The notes: generated by a model not told the origin, from the sequence alone. 64,000 nucleotides of DNA from Streptomyces sp. NK15101 (GCF_020400725.1 NZ_JAINVG010000019.1:1-64000), one strand, 5' to 3'. Shown: positions 38,925 to 48,726, numbered from the stretch's first letter. Made by a program: numbers and translations.

Positions 38925-39806
38925 ATGGCCACCCCCGACATCGACACCGCCCTCGTCGAGCGGCTGATCGCCGCCCAGTTCCCCGCATGGGCGGGACTTC
39001 CCGTACGGGAGGTGGACTCCGCCGGCACCGACAACGCGATGTTCCGGCTCGGCGACGAGTACGCCGTACGGCTGCCGAAGGCCGAATGGGCCGTCGGGCA
39101 GGCCGAGAAGGAGCAGGAGTGGCTGCCCCGCCTCGCGCCGCACCTGACCCTGCCCGTGCCCGCGCCCGTCGGGCGGGGAGTGCCCGGCGAGGGGTACGAC
39201 CGGCCCTGGTCCGTGTTCGCCTGGCTGGACGGGACCGACGCCTACGACGAGCCGATCGCCGATCTCGCCCACGCCGCCGTCGAGTTGGGCCGATTCGGCG
39301 TCTCCCTGCGCCGAGTCGACGCCACCGGCGGGCCCGCCTCCTGGCGGGGCGGGCCGGTCACCGACTGGGAGCAGGGCGCCATGCGCCCGGCGATCCGGGA
39401 CCTCGGGGCGGACGGCACGATCGACGCCGACGCCGCCACAGAGGCCTGGGAATCGGTCCTCCGCCTCCCGCCCTGGCGGGGCGCCCCCGTCTGGACCCAC
39501 GGCGACCTGCTCCCCGGCAACCTCCTGACCCGCGACGGCCGCCTGCACGCCGTCATCGACTTCGGCGGCCTCGGTACGGGCGACCCGGCCGTCGACCTCA
39601 TGGCCGCCTGGTCGCTGCTCACCCCCGACACCCGACCCCTCTTCCGCGAGGCCGCCCAGGTCGACGACGCCACCTGGGCCCGGGGGCGCGGCTGGGCCCT
39701 GTGCTGGGGCGTCGTCACCGAGCACTACTACCGGGGCAGGAACCCGGTCCTGGCGACGGTCGCCCACCGCACGTGGACACAGGCGCTCCCCGAATACGGG
39801 ACCTAG
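38925..39806 (+). CDS. Aminoglycoside/homoserine-kinase-like phosphotransferase (APH fold)
   Basis: 293 aa. Brenner-type loop VWTHGDLLPGNLLTRDGRLHAVIDFGGLGTGDPAVDLM with catalytic HGDLxxxN and IDFG; N-lobe EYAVRLPKAEWAVGQAEKEQEWLPRLA. Substrate could be an aminoglycoside, macrolide or small metabolite; no resistance neighbourhood is present. Confidence 0.88.
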   Translation: MATPDIDTALVERLIAAQFPAWAGLPVREVDSAGTDNAMFRLGDEYAVRLPKAEWAVGQAEKEQEWLPRLAPHLTLPVPAPVGRGVPGEGYDRPWSVFAWLDGTDAYDEPIADLAHAAVELGRFGVSLRRVDATGGPASWRGGPVTDWEQGAMRPAIRDLGADGTIDADAATEAWESVLRLPPWRGAPVWTHGDLLPGNLLTRDGRLHAVIDFGGLGTGDPAVDLMAAWSLLTPDTRPLFREAAQVDDATWARGRGWALCWGVVTEHYYRGRNPVLATVAHRTWTQALPEYGT

Positions 39807-39816
39807 CCGACCCGCG

Positions 39817-40100
39817 CCCCGTTGTGGGTAGTCGTTCCGCCGGGGCGGTTCCCACCCCCGCCGTGGGCGGTCGCTCCGCCGGGGCGGTGCCCCCGCCCAC
39901 CCCCGTTGTGGGCAGGCGTTCCGCCGGGGCAAGGGGGTTCCCCCTGCTCGAGCGGAGCCGAGAGCTTGGGGGAGGGTGGGCACAACGGAACGGCGCCCTT
40001 GCCGGCGCCCGAGGCTCCCGCGCCTGAACCTGCCCCGGGCTGTGCGCCGCCCACGTGGTGCGGGTCCAGGCGCGGAACGCGGAGGCGCCGCTCAGCCGGG
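39817..40100 (-). repeat. Long-palindrome intergenic element, copy C
   Basis: Inverse orientation. Begins with three successive end sequences CCCCGTTGTGGG..CGTTCCGCCGGGGC, then the core (39938-39980), then GGTGGGCACAACGGAACGGC and the inner arm to GTGGTGCGGGTCCAGGCG. The far arm is truncated or diverged after about 40100. Fills the gap between the convergent APH and HelD genes; no gene seen. Confidence 0.8.
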
Positions 40101-40177
40101 TGCGGGCCCATGCGGTGGGGGTGCCGTCCGGTCGGGGCGCGGCCGCCGATCGACCTGGTGCCGCGCCCCGACCGTGG

Positions 40178-42247
40178 TCACAGGGATCCCAGCTGCTCCG
40201 GAACCGGCGCCGCGTGGACGACCGTCAGGCCCGACACCGCACGCGTCAGCGCCACGTACAGCCGGCGCAGGCCCGTCCGCTCGTCCGGTTCGCCGTCGAC
40301 GACCGCCGCCGGCTCGTCCAGGACGACGTAGTCGTACTCCAGACCCTTCGCGAGCGAGGCCGGGACCAGCGTGAGGCGCGACTCGGCCGTCGTCTCCTCG
40401 CCGGGGGAGAGGTACGCGAGACCGGCCGCCGTCAGCGCCTCCGCGAGCGGAGCGATCCGCGCGTCCGCGGCGATCAGGCCGATCGAACCCTCGTGCGCCA
40501 GCGCCTCCACGCAGGCCGCGACGACGTCCTCGTCGAGCGCGTCGCTGGGACGGACCTCCAGGGAGCCCGGGTTCTCCCGGACCGACTCCACCGCCGCGAG
40601 CCCCGGCGACATGTGCGGAAGGAGCCGCGAGGCGTACGCGATCACCTCGCGCGGCACGCGGAAACCGGCGGTCAGCTCCTCCACCACCGCCTCCGGCTTC
40701 CCCAGGTGCCCGAGCGCCTGCGCCCAGCTCTCCGTCGCCCACGGCGTCGTGCCCTGCGCCAGGTCGCCCAGGACCGTCGCCGAACCGGTCGTGCAGCGGC
40801 GGCCCACCGCCCGGTACTGCATGGGGGACAGGTCCTGCGCCTCGTCCAGGACCACGTGCCCGAGCGAGTGCGTCCGCTCCACCAGGTCCTTCGCCTCGTC
40901 GATGAGGACGGCGTCCGCCGCCGACCACTTCGCCGTCTTCACGCTCCGCGCCGGCTTCGCCCAGAGCAGCAGCTTCTGCTCGTCCTCCGTGAGCAGCCCC
41001 TCGGCGTGCTCGGCGAGGAAGTCGGCGTCGCTCAGCAGCCGCAGGACCAGCTTCGCGGGCTCGACGAGCGGCCAGCACTCCTTCACGACGGCCTTCACCG
41101 CCGGGTTCCGCGCGACCGCGTTCTGCACGCGGTCGTCGGGCGCCTCGCCGGCCTCCTCCATCCGGACCAGGACGGCGTGCGCGATGCGCTGCGGGAGGGC
41201 CTCGCGGGCGGCGCCGTACCGGATGTCGCGGTCGAGCAACTCCCTCACCATCTCCCCCAGTTCGTACGCCGGTACCCGCCAGCGCCGCGAACCGCGCACC
41301 ACCATCAGGGACTCCTTCGGCAGCGTCACGTGCGAGCGGACCGCCCGCCGCAGCACCTCCGCCATCCGGGCATCGCCCTTCACGACCGCCGTCGCCGCCT
41401 CGTCCGTGCCCCGCACCTCGACGTGCGCGACGAGGTCGTCGACCGTCGCCTGCTGGACCTCCAGCTCGCCGAGCGCGGGCAGGACCTGCTCGATGTAGTG
41501 GAGGAAGGAACGGTTCGGCCCGATGACCAGGGTGCCGGTGCGGGCGAGCCGCTCCCGGTGCGCGTAGAGGAGGTACGCGACGCGGTGCAGGCCCACGGCC
41601 GTCTTGCCGGTCCCCGGACCTCCCTGCACGCACACCGTTCCCGACAGGTCGGAGCGGACGATGCCGTCCTGCTCCGGCTGGATGGTGGCGACGATGTCGC
41701 GCATGGGGCCGACGCGAGGGCGCTCGATCTCGGCCTGGAGCAGCCGACTGGTGTGCTCGAGCTCCTCAGGGTCGGAGAGGTGCTCGTCCTCGTACGCGGT
41801 GAGCTCGCCGCCCGTGTAGCCGAAGCGGCGGCGGAGGCCGACGTCCTGCGGGTCCTTCTTCGACGCCTGGTAGTACGGCTGCGAGACCGGCGCGCGCCAG
41901 TCGATCACCATCGGGTCGCCGTCGGCGTCGTGGACGTGCCGCCGCCCGATGTAGAAGCGCTGCCCCTCCTGCGTGGTGTGCAGATAGTCGAGCCGCCCGA
42001 AGAAGAGCGGGGTGTCGGCGAGGTCGGCGAGCGCCTTGATCCGGTCCTCGATCTGCCGTCCGAGCACCAGGGAGTTGACCCAGTTCGCGGTGACGTCCTT
42101 GATGTCGAGCGCCTCGACGTCCTCGCGCATCGCGCGCAGCGCGGCGCGGGACGAGGTCAGATGGGCGCGCTCGCGCGCGAGCGGGTCGTCGAGCGCGCCG
42201 GGAGCGTCGGACGCGGCGGATGCGGACACGGACACGGACACGGACAC
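40178..42247 (-). CDS. HelD-family RNA-polymerase-associated helicase-like ATPase
   Basis: 689 aa. UvrD/HelD SF1 motifs: Walker A VQGGPGTGKTAVGLHR, Walker B VVLDEAQDLSPMQYRA, LTLVPASLAKGLEYDYVVLDEP, LYVALTRAV. The N-terminal coiled arm (LARERAHLTSSRAALRAMREDVEALD) is that of HelD, which frees stalled RNA polymerase and, in some actinobacteria, gives rifampicin tolerance. The start is taken at the GTG with GGAGG 7 nt upstream; it lies at the end of a GGACAC hexamer repeated four times, which encodes the SVSVSVS N-terminus. Confidence 0.9.
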   Translation of the reverse strand: MSVSVSVSASAASDAPGALDDPLARERAHLTSSRAALRAMREDVEALDIKDVTANWVNSLVLGRQIEDRIKALADLADTPLFFGRLDYLHTTQEGQRFYIGRRHVHDADGDPMVIDWRAPVSQPYYQASKKDPQDVGLRRRFGYTGGELTAYEDEHLSDPEELEHTSRLLQAEIERPRVGPMRDIVATIQPEQDGIVRSDLSGTVCVQGGPGTGKTAVGLHRVAYLLYAHRERLARTGTLVIGPNRSFLHYIEQVLPALGELEVQQATVDDLVAHVEVRGTDEAATAVVKGDARMAEVLRRAVRSHVTLPKESLMVVRGSRRWRVPAYELGEMVRELLDRDIRYGAAREALPQRIAHAVLVRMEEAGEAPDDRVQNAVARNPAVKAVVKECWPLVEPAKLVLRLLSDADFLAEHAEGLLTEDEQKLLLWAKPARSVKTAKWSAADAVLIDEAKDLVERTHSLGHVVLDEAQDLSPMQYRAVGRRCTTGSATVLGDLAQGTTPWATESWAQALGHLGKPEAVVEELTAGFRVPREVIAYASRLLPHMSPGLAAVESVRENPGSLEVRPSDALDEDVVAACVEALAHEGSIGLIAADARIAPLAEALTAAGLAYLSPGEETTAESRLTLVPASLAKGLEYDYVVLDEPAAVVDGEPDERTGLRRLYVALTRAVSGLTVVHAAPVPEQLGSL
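42224..42247 (-). repeat. Hexanucleotide repeat (GGACAC)4 at the HelD start
   Basis: Four perfect copies; read on the coding strand it is GTGTCC four times, beginning at the start codon. Each copy contributes a possible in-frame GTG start, so copy-number change alters the N-terminus by two residues without frameshift. Confidence 0.9.
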
Positions 42248-42476
42248 GGTGAAGCCTCCGGGCAGGTGGATACGCGGACACGACAAGGTGGCCGCCGGTT
42301 TCCGACCGGGCGGCGGCGCTCCACGAACGGGAGGCGGGGAAGCGGACGAGTGTAACTCCGGGTGTCCGGCCGGGCGAATCGCTTTTCCCCCTAGGGGCCG
42401 GGGTCCGACGTGAGGGGGACCCGGATTCCGTCCCCAGACCGATGTATCCGCAATGTCCGTATTCCATCATGGAGGC

Positions 42477-42656
42477 ATGGCAGCGACGACCTTCCCCCTC
42501 GTGACCACCCTCCCCCGCCCCCACCGCCTCGCCACCGCCCTCCGCGCGATACGCGCCTTCGGCGGCGCGGCGGCCGGAGTCGTCCTTCTGGGTGACTACG
42601 GCCCGCCCGAGGCGGGGGTCAAGGACCCCCGCCCCCGCCTCGTGCGCCGCGACTAG
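42477..42656 (+). CDS. Small conserved protein of unknown function
   Basis: 59 aa, MAATTFPLVTTLPRPHRLA then a helical ALRAIRAFGGAAAGVVLLGDYGPPE and basic RPRLVRRD tail. GGAGG directly precedes the ATG. Short actinobacterial proteins of this look often lie beside this helicase; no function known. It ends 13 bp before the XPB stop (convergent). Confidence 0.7.
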   Translation: MAATTFPLVTTLPRPHRLATALRAIRAFGGAAAGVVLLGDYGPPEAGVKDPRPRLVRRD

Positions 42657-42669
42657 GACGCGAGCAGGA

Positions 42670-44310
42670 CTAGGGCGCGAGCAGCTCGTCCGCGTCCACG
42701 ATCCGGTACGCGTAGCCCTGCTCCGCCAGGAACCGCTGGCGGTGGGCCGCGAAGTCCTGGTCGATCGTGTCCCGCGCGACCACCGAGTAGAAGTGCGCCT
42801 GGTGACCGTCCGCCTTCGGCCGCAGCACCCGGCCCAGGCGCTGCGCTTCCTCCTGGCGGGAGCCGAAGGTGCCCGACACCTGGATCGCGACCGTCGCCTC
42901 CGGCAGGTCGATCGAGAAGTTCGCGACCTTCGACACCACGAGCACGTTGATCTCGCCGTTGCGGAACGCGTCGAAGAGCCGCTCCCGCTCCTTGTTCGAC
43001 GTCTCGCCCTTGATCACCGGCGCGTCCAGGTGCTCGCCGAGCTCGTCCAGCTGGTCGATGTACTGCCCGATGACGAGGATCTGCTGCCCGGCGAACTTCC
43101 GCACCAGGGCCTCCGTCACCTTCCGCTTCGTCGCCGTCGTCGCGCAGAAGCGGTACTTCTCCTCCGCCTCGGCCGTCGCGTAAGCGAGCCGCTCCGAGTC
43201 GGTCAGGTTCACCCGCACCTCGACGCAGTCGGCGGGCGCGATGTACCCCTGCGCCTCGATCTCCTTCCACGGCGCGTCGAACCGCTTCGGCCCGATCAGC
43301 GAGAACACGTCGGACTCCCGGCCGTCCTCCCGCACGAGGGTCGCGGTCAGCCCGAGCCGTCGCCGCGCCTGCAGATCGGCGGTGAACTTGAAGACCGGCG
43401 CGGGCAGCAGGTGCACCTCGTCGTAGACGATGAGCCCCCAGTCCCGGGAGTCGAAGAGCTCCAGGTGCGGGTAGACGCCCTTCCGCCGGGTGGTGAGCAC
43501 CTGGTACGTCGCGATGGTGACCGGCCGGATCTCCTTGCGCGCACCGCTGTACTCGCCGATCTCGTCCTCGGTCAGCGAGGTCCGCTTCACCAGCTCGTGC
43601 TTCCACTGCCGCGCGGAGACCGTGTTGGTGACGAGGATCAGCGTCGTCGCCTTCGCCTGGGCCATCGCCCCGGCCCCGACCAGCGTCTTGCCCGCCCCGC
43701 AGGGCAGCACGACGACACCGGAGCCGCCGTGCCAGAAGCCGTCGACGGCCTGCTTCTGGTACGGGCGCAGCGACCATCCGTCCTCGGCGAGGTCGATCCG
43801 GTGCGCCTCCCCGTCCACGTACCCGGCGAGGTCCTCGGCCGGCCAGCCCAGCTTCAGCAGCGTCTGCTTGATCTGCCCCCGCTCGGAGGGGTGCACGGCC
43901 ACGGTGTCCGCGTCGATCCGCTGCCCGACCAGCGGCTGCACCTTCCTCGACCGGAGGATCTCCTCCAGGACGGGCCGGTCGGTCGTGGTCAGCACGAGCC
44001 CGTGCGTGGGGTGCTTGGAGAGCGTGAGCCGTCCGTACCGGGCCATCGTCTCGGCGATGTCGACGAGCAGCGCGTGCGGCACGGGGTACCGCGAGTACTC
44101 GACGAGCGCGTCGACGACCTGCTCGGCGTCGTGCCCGGCGGCCCGCGCGTTCCACAGCCCCAGCGGGGTCACCCGGTAGGTGTGGATGTGCTCCGGCGCC
44201 CGCTCCAGCTCCGCGAACGGCGCGATGGCCCGACGACAGGCCTCGGCGAGCTCGTGGTCGACCTCCAGGAGCAGCGTCTTGTCGCTCTGGACGATGAGTG
44301 GCCCATTCAC
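42670..44310 (-). CDS. XPB/Ssl2-like DNA repair helicase
   Basis: 546 aa. SF2 motifs: Walker A LPCGAGKTLVG, DEVH box VYDEVHLLPAP, LGLTATLVRED, SKVANFSIDLPEA and QRLGRVLRP, with RED motif in VREDGRES. The N-terminal damage-recognition domain is complete. Start at GTG (VNGPLIVQ). Bacterial XPB is common in actinobacteria, thought to act in repair or transcription. Next gene upstream in this direction encodes the helicase-associated protein at 44842, another part of the same locus. Confidence 0.95.
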   Translation of the reverse strand: MNGPLIVQSDKTLLLEVDHELAEACRRAIAPFAELERAPEHIHTYRVTPLGLWNARAAGHDAEQVVDALVEYSRYPVPHALLVDIAETMARYGRLTLSKHPTHGLVLTTTDRPVLEEILRSRKVQPLVGQRIDADTVAVHPSERGQIKQTLLKLGWPAEDLAGYVDGEAHRIDLAEDGWSLRPYQKQAVDGFWHGGSGVVVLPCGAGKTLVGAGAMAQAKATTLILVTNTVSARQWKHELVKRTSLTEDEIGEYSGARKEIRPVTIATYQVLTTRRKGVYPHLELFDSRDWGLIVYDEVHLLPAPVFKFTADLQARRRLGLTATLVREDGRESDVFSLIGPKRFDAPWKEIEAQGYIAPADCVEVRVNLTDSERLAYATAEAEEKYRFCATTATKRKVTEALVRKFAGQQILVIGQYIDQLDELGEHLDAPVIKGETSNKERERLFDAFRNGEINVLVVSKVANFSIDLPEATVAIQVSGTFGSRQEEAQRLGRVLRPKADGHQAHFYSVVARDTIDQDFAAHRQRFLAEQGYAYRIVDADELLAP

Positions 44311-44493
44311 TTGAGAATCAGGTCCTTCCCGGGCCGCTCCGGCGACGGCCAATCCTCCAGTCTGCCTGATCCGGGGCCGGTACGGGACGGTCGTCGACGC
44401 GACGCCCACCGCCGCGGCGGCGTCGGCATGAGTATCCGGCACATGCCGGATGAGTAGGCGTACGGATGGACGGGACCGGCCGGCGACGGTGGG

Positions 44494-44832
44494 ATGAGGG
44501 GCATGCCACCGATCCCCGGGGCCGGGAAGCAGTCCGTGTCCGCTTCCGACGCCGCCGCGCACGACCCCGACTGGTGGGCGGCGGTGACGACCGGGGCCCT
44601 CGGCGGGCCGCTGCTCGTGCTGCTCGTCGGGAGCGGGGCCGGTCTGCTGTCCGCGCACCCGGCCGTGATCGCCGCCTGCCTGCTGCTGCCGGTCCTGGTG
44701 GCGCTCCCCGTCTGGTTCCTCGCGCGCACCCTGCGCCGGCGGACGCTCCGGCGGGTCCTCGCGGGGCTCGCGTGCGCCGTCGGCCTCGCCTGCCCCGCGC
44801 TGGCCCGCGTCGTCGAGGGGGTGCTCCCCTGA
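44494..44832 (+). CDS. Small membrane protein
   Basis: 112 aa with two to three hydrophobic helices (GPLLVLLVGSGAGLL, AVIAACLLLPVLVALPVWFLA, LAGLACAVGLACPALA) and a basic loop RTLRRRTLRRV. An alternative ATG three codons later fits equally. No recognised domain. Confidence 0.68.
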   Translation: MRGMPPIPGAGKQSVSASDAAAHDPDWWAAVTTGALGGPLLVLLVGSGAGLLSAHPAVIAACLLLPVLVALPVWFLARTLRRRTLRRVLAGLACAVGLACPALARVVEGVLP

Positions 44833-44841
44833 GGAGCGGGA

Positions 44842-47388
44842 TCACACCTGGTCGTCCGCCAGTTCCGCCACGCCCGTGATCCGGTGCAGGGGATACGTGC
44901 GGACCTCGTCGGCCGTGTGGTCGTAGCCCGTCACGAAGCCGCCCTCGACGCGGACCGGGGCGATGACGCGCTGGCTCGCCGTGCCCTCCGCGTTGACGTA
45001 GCCGATCCACACTGCCGAACCCGTCATCGCCGCCGCCTGCACCGTCGCCAGGGTCTCGGCCGCCGAGGTGCGGGGGAGCCCGCCCGCCGACGCCACGGGC
45101 GCCGCCGGCTCCTTCCGTACCGCCGTCGCCGCCCGGTCGCCCGCCCGGATCGCCTTCACCGCCGCGCCGAGCAGGGTCGTGTCGGGGGCCGGCGGGCCGT
45201 CCGGGACGGGCACGGGGGCCGTACGGGCGGGCGTGCGGTACGCGTCGGCGCGGGTCACCAGGACGTCGCCCTCGGCGGACTCGGCGGCCGGGGCGTACCC
45301 CATCGCCCGCAGCCCTTCCAGCAGCGACGCCGGGTCCGCCTGCGCGGCGAGCACCGTCGGCGCGAGACGGCGCAGGCCCAGGGCGGCGGAGCGCCGGTCG
45401 GCCAGGATCTCGCCGAGGACGGCGTCGTCGTCGCAGCGCACGTACGCGGAGGCCGCCCCGATCCGCAGGTGGCCGTGCCTCCTGGCCACGTCGTCGATCA
45501 GGTACGCGAGCGGCTGCGGCACCGGCGTCCGGGAGTGCGCGGCCAGGAAGTCGTGCAGGTCGGATGCCGACCGCCCGGCGTCGAGCGCGCGCCGCACGGA
45601 ACCGGGCGTGAACCGGTACACCGTCGCGCCACCCTTCGATTCCACGTCCGCCAGGACCGCGAGCGCGTCGGCCAGCGGCCGCCGCAGCGGCCCGGGCGCG
45701 ACGGCCGTCAGGTCGGCCTGGAGCAGCACGTGGTCGACGGCCTCCGGCAGCAGCGGCGCGAGCAGGGTCGCCGCCCGCCCGGCGGCCACCGACAGCTCGA
45801 CCCGCCCGCCGTGGTCGGTGGGCGTCGCGGCCTCCGCGAGCGGCAGGTTGAGCAGCGCCCGGGCGTGGGCCGCGAGCGCGCCCCGGCCCGTGAGCCCGAG
45901 CAGCTCGGCCTCGGCGAGCGTCCACCGCGCGAGCCGGGACCGCAGGTCGCCGTGGACCTCGGGGGCGGGGGCCTCGTCCGCCCCGGCCGCCGCCTGCGGC
46001 GCGCGCGGCGGGGCCGGCTGCGCGGCGCCCCGCGGCGGCCGCTCCCAGCGCAGCCGGGCGAACACCGTCTCGGGGTCCGCCGCGGCGCCCGGCGGCAAGG
46101 TCGCGAGGAGCTCCAGGACCCGGTGGCGGACCTCCGGCGCGGGCGCGCGGTCCAGGTCCGGTCCGAGGGCGGCGAGCGTGCGGCCCTTCGCGTCCTGGCC
46201 GCCCACCAGCCCGGCGGTGCGGGTCGCCACGAGCCAGGGCGCGACGAGCCGCGCCCAGCGCTCGGCGGGCGGCAGGTCGAGCCAGTCGTCGTACGCGGGC
46301 GTCGGCGCGTACCGCTCGTCCGCCTCCCCGTCCGAGGCGAGCAGTCCCGCCCCGAAGCACAGCTCCAGCCAGAACGCGGCGACCTGCTCCGTCACGTCCA
46401 GGGCCGCCGCCGTCCGCTTGAGGTCCCGCACGGACATCCCGCCCGCCCGCAGCACCTGGGGGCCGCCCTGGTCCCAGGACTTCAGCAGCTCCTCGACGGT
46501 CGCGAGCGTCGCGTACGCCTGCCCGGCGGCGGCGCTGTCCACCACCTGGGGACGGTAGTCGCGCGCCGCCTCCACCACCGGCGCCACCGGCTCCGGCGTC
46601 CGGTGCGCCCGCCCGCCCCGCAGGTGCAGCGCCACCTCGCGCGGCAGCACCATCGTCCGCGCCGACACCGGCAGCAGCAGTCCCCGGTCGCGCAGCCAGC
46701 GCACCGGAGGCGCCGGGTTCGCCGTCACCTCGCCGTACGGCGGACCCCACACCAGCCGGTCCAGGACGGAGAGGGCCTCGGGGGAGGCCCCGTCGAGGAG
46801 CGCGCCCATCCGCGCCCGGTCGGTGAACAGCTCCGTGAGGGCCGCCACCGCCGACACCGGATCGTGCGTGGCGGCCAGCCCGGCCGTCGCGATGATCTCC
46901 TGCACCCGGCCCGGCGACATCCCCGCCGTCGCCTCCGCGACCGTCGGTCCCAGCCCGGTCGGCGACGGGTGCTGCGGCGAGGGCGCGAGCAGCTCCCGCG
47001 CGGTCCGCACGAGCCGCAGCCGGTCGTCCTCGCCCCACACGAGGGCCTGCTCGCGCAGCAGCGCCACCGCGCCCGGCAGCGCCGCCTCGATCTCCGGATC
47101 GCCCTCGTCGCCGGTGAGCAGCGCGAGGAGCACGGGGTACGGGGCGGGGTCCGGGGCGACGGCCAGCGCTTCGGCCGTCTGGAGGGCGAACCGGTCGAGC
47201 CGCTCCAGGGCCCGCACCACCGAACCGCGCGTGCCCGCGCGGGTCGCCAGCTGCGTCAGGTCGTTCGGTACGGGGCTCAGCAGGTCCGGGCGGGCGCGCA
47301 GCAGCGCGGCGAGCCCTTCGTCGCCCCGCGCGCGCAGCGCCTCCGCGAGCGTGCGCGGCGCCGCGCCGGCGCTGGTTACCTCGGGCAC
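44842..47388 (-). CDS. Helicase-associated protein with WYL-like C-terminus
   Basis: 848 aa from a GTG with GGGAGG 5 nt upstream (an ATG at 47421 is an alternative). N-terminal repeat-rich helical region (LAEALRARGDEGLAALLRARPDLLSPVPNDLTQLATRAGTRGSVVRALERLDRF), a central helicase-associated domain, and a C-terminal WYL-like part: VWIGYVNAEGTASQRVIAPV, GYDHTADEVRTYPLHRITGV. Streptomycete proteins of this kind stand next to XPB and are annotated as helicase C-terminal/helicase-associated. WYL domains sense nucleic acid or nucleotides. Confidence 0.88.
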   Translation of the reverse strand: MPEVTSAGAAPRTLAEALRARGDEGLAALLRARPDLLSPVPNDLTQLATRAGTRGSVVRALERLDRFALQTAEALAVAPDPAPYPVLLALLTGDEGDPEIEAALPGAVALLREQALVWGEDDRLRLVRTARELLAPSPQHPSPTGLGPTVAEATAGMSPGRVQEIIATAGLAATHDPVSAVAALTELFTDRARMGALLDGASPEALSVLDRLVWGPPYGEVTANPAPPVRWLRDRGLLLPVSARTMVLPREVALHLRGGRAHRTPEPVAPVVEAARDYRPQVVDSAAAGQAYATLATVEELLKSWDQGGPQVLRAGGMSVRDLKRTAAALDVTEQVAAFWLELCFGAGLLASDGEADERYAPTPAYDDWLDLPPAERWARLVAPWLVATRTAGLVGGQDAKGRTLAALGPDLDRAPAPEVRHRVLELLATLPPGAAADPETVFARLRWERPPRGAAQPAPPRAPQAAAGADEAPAPEVHGDLRSRLARWTLAEAELLGLTGRGALAAHARALLNLPLAEAATPTDHGGRVELSVAAGRAATLLAPLLPEAVDHVLLQADLTAVAPGPLRRPLADALAVLADVESKGGATVYRFTPGSVRRALDAGRSASDLHDFLAAHSRTPVPQPLAYLIDDVARRHGHLRIGAASAYVRCDDDAVLGEILADRRSAALGLRRLAPTVLAAQADPASLLEGLRAMGYAPAAESAEGDVLVTRADAYRTPARTAPVPVPDGPPAPDTTLLGAAVKAIRAGDRAATAVRKEPAAPVASAGGLPRTSAAETLATVQAAAMTGSAVWIGYVNAEGTASQRVIAPVRVEGGFVTGYDHTADEVRTYPLHRITGVAELADDQV

Positions 47389-47493
47389 GTGCGCCTCCCG
47401 GTCGAGCTCACCGATCCCCATCCGGACCACGTTAGCCGCTGTCCAGGCGCTAACGTCGGGCCGTACCGGGTGGACCGGCCGTGGAGGGGCACC

Positions 47494-48549
47494 GTGGGGA
47501 TCGAGAGCGACCAGTTGGTCTACGACTATCTGAGCCGGGTCGGCGATCTGGCACAGCAGCGGCAACTGCCGGCGAGCGACCGGATGAAGCTCGTGTCCGG
47601 ACTGCGCAGCGAGATCGACCGCCGGCGCGCCACGCACGGCGAGGAGAGCCCCGCGGCGGTGCGGGGCATCCTCGGCGCCCTGGGCACCCCGGACGAGGTC
47701 GTGGACCGAGCGGGCCCCCCGGCCGGGGGGCCGCTGCGGAAGCCGAGGGCGACTGCGGGCGCGTCGGGCACCGGGGTGTCGGGCCGCGAGGGGTCGGACG
47801 CCGGAGTGTCGGACGGTGGGGGGTCGGGCCGCGGGGGGTCGAGCGGTGAGGCGTCGGGCCCCGGGGCGTCGGGCCCCGGCGTGTCGGGCCCCGCGATCCC
47901 CGCTCAGGACCGCCGCGGTCCCGACGGCCGAGGCCTCGGCGGTGCGGCGGACTGGTGGCGGGCGGAGGCCGACGGCGCCGGCGACACCGCCGACGTCGCC
48001 GACACCGACGGCGGGTTCCTGGGCTTCGTCGGCGGCATCGAGCGCCCGGACCTCTTCGCGCCGCCCGCCCCGGCGGAGGACGAGGACGACGGGGCCGAGG
48101 AGCCCCCGCCGGGGAAGGCCCGCCGCCTGGCGCGCCTCCTCCGGCTCCGCAAGGCCGGGGCTCCGGCCGCGGCTCCCGAGGAGGCGGAACCGGCGGCCGC
48201 GTCCCGCCCCCGCCTCGCGAACCCCTCCGTCCTGCTCGCCGCGCTGCTCCTGCTCGGCGGCGCCGTCTTCGGTTCGCTGGTCGCCCTCGCGGCGGGCTGG
48301 CTCCTCGCGTACACCTCCCGCCGGCTGACCCCGGCCGAGGCCAAGGGCGCCGTCCTGGTGATCCCCGGCCTCGCCGCCGCGAGCGGGGCCGTCTGGCTCT
48401 GGGGGCGCGTCGAGGGCCGCTGGGGCGAGGCGGTGGCGTCGGGCGGGGAGGCGATGGGGGCGGCGGTCTCCGAGACCTGGCCCTGGGTCCTCCGGGGTGC
48501 GGCCGTCGCCTCGTCCCTCTTCCTCCTCTGGCGCTCCCGCAAGCACTGA
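47494..48549 (+). CDS. HAAS-type signalling membrane protein
   Basis: 351 aa from GTG with GGAGGGG upstream. Residues 1-~75 form a HAAS/DUF1700-like helical domain (YDYLSRVGDLAQQRQLPASDRMKLVSGLRSEIDRRR ... LGTPDEVV). A Gly/Ser-rich repeat linker of about 55 residues follows, an acidic region, and three C-terminal membrane helices ending WRSRKH. Such domains regulate adjacent membrane systems; no partner is obvious. Divergent from the helicase-associated gene. Confidence 0.78.
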   Translation: MGIESDQLVYDYLSRVGDLAQQRQLPASDRMKLVSGLRSEIDRRRATHGEESPAAVRGILGALGTPDEVVDRAGPPAGGPLRKPRATAGASGTGVSGREGSDAGVSDGGGSGRGGSSGEASGPGASGPGVSGPAIPAQDRRGPDGRGLGGAADWWRAEADGAGDTADVADTDGGFLGFVGGIERPDLFAPPAPAEDEDDGAEEPPPGKARRLARLLRLRKAGAPAAAPEEAEPAAASRPRLANPSVLLAALLLLGGAVFGSLVALAAGWLLAYTSRRLTPAEAKGAVLVIPGLAAASGAVWLWGRVEGRWGEAVASGGEAMGAAVSETWPWVLRGAAVASSLFLLWRSRKH

Positions 48550-48726
48550 CCCCCCGCTGCCGGGCCCCCACCGGTCCGGGCCGCCCCCGACAGTCCGGCG
48601 CCCCGCCCGTACGGGCCCACCCCTGCTGGACGCCGCCCCGCCCGTACGGACGCCGCGCCCTGCCGGGCGGTCCCCCGCCGTGTGGGGCCTGCACCCGGCG
48701 GGGCGGCGCCCACCCCGCCACCTGCC

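Noticed and set aside
42248-42476. Rifampicin-associated element expected before some actinobacterial HelD genes
   Set aside because: I looked for the GGGGCTTGC-type inverted motif and did not find it in this gap.
44884-48549. Open frame of 1221 codons on the plus strand through the helicase-associated gene
   Set aside because: Its first part is antisense shadow; only the last 351 codons, beginning at 47494, have domain structure and a ribosome site.
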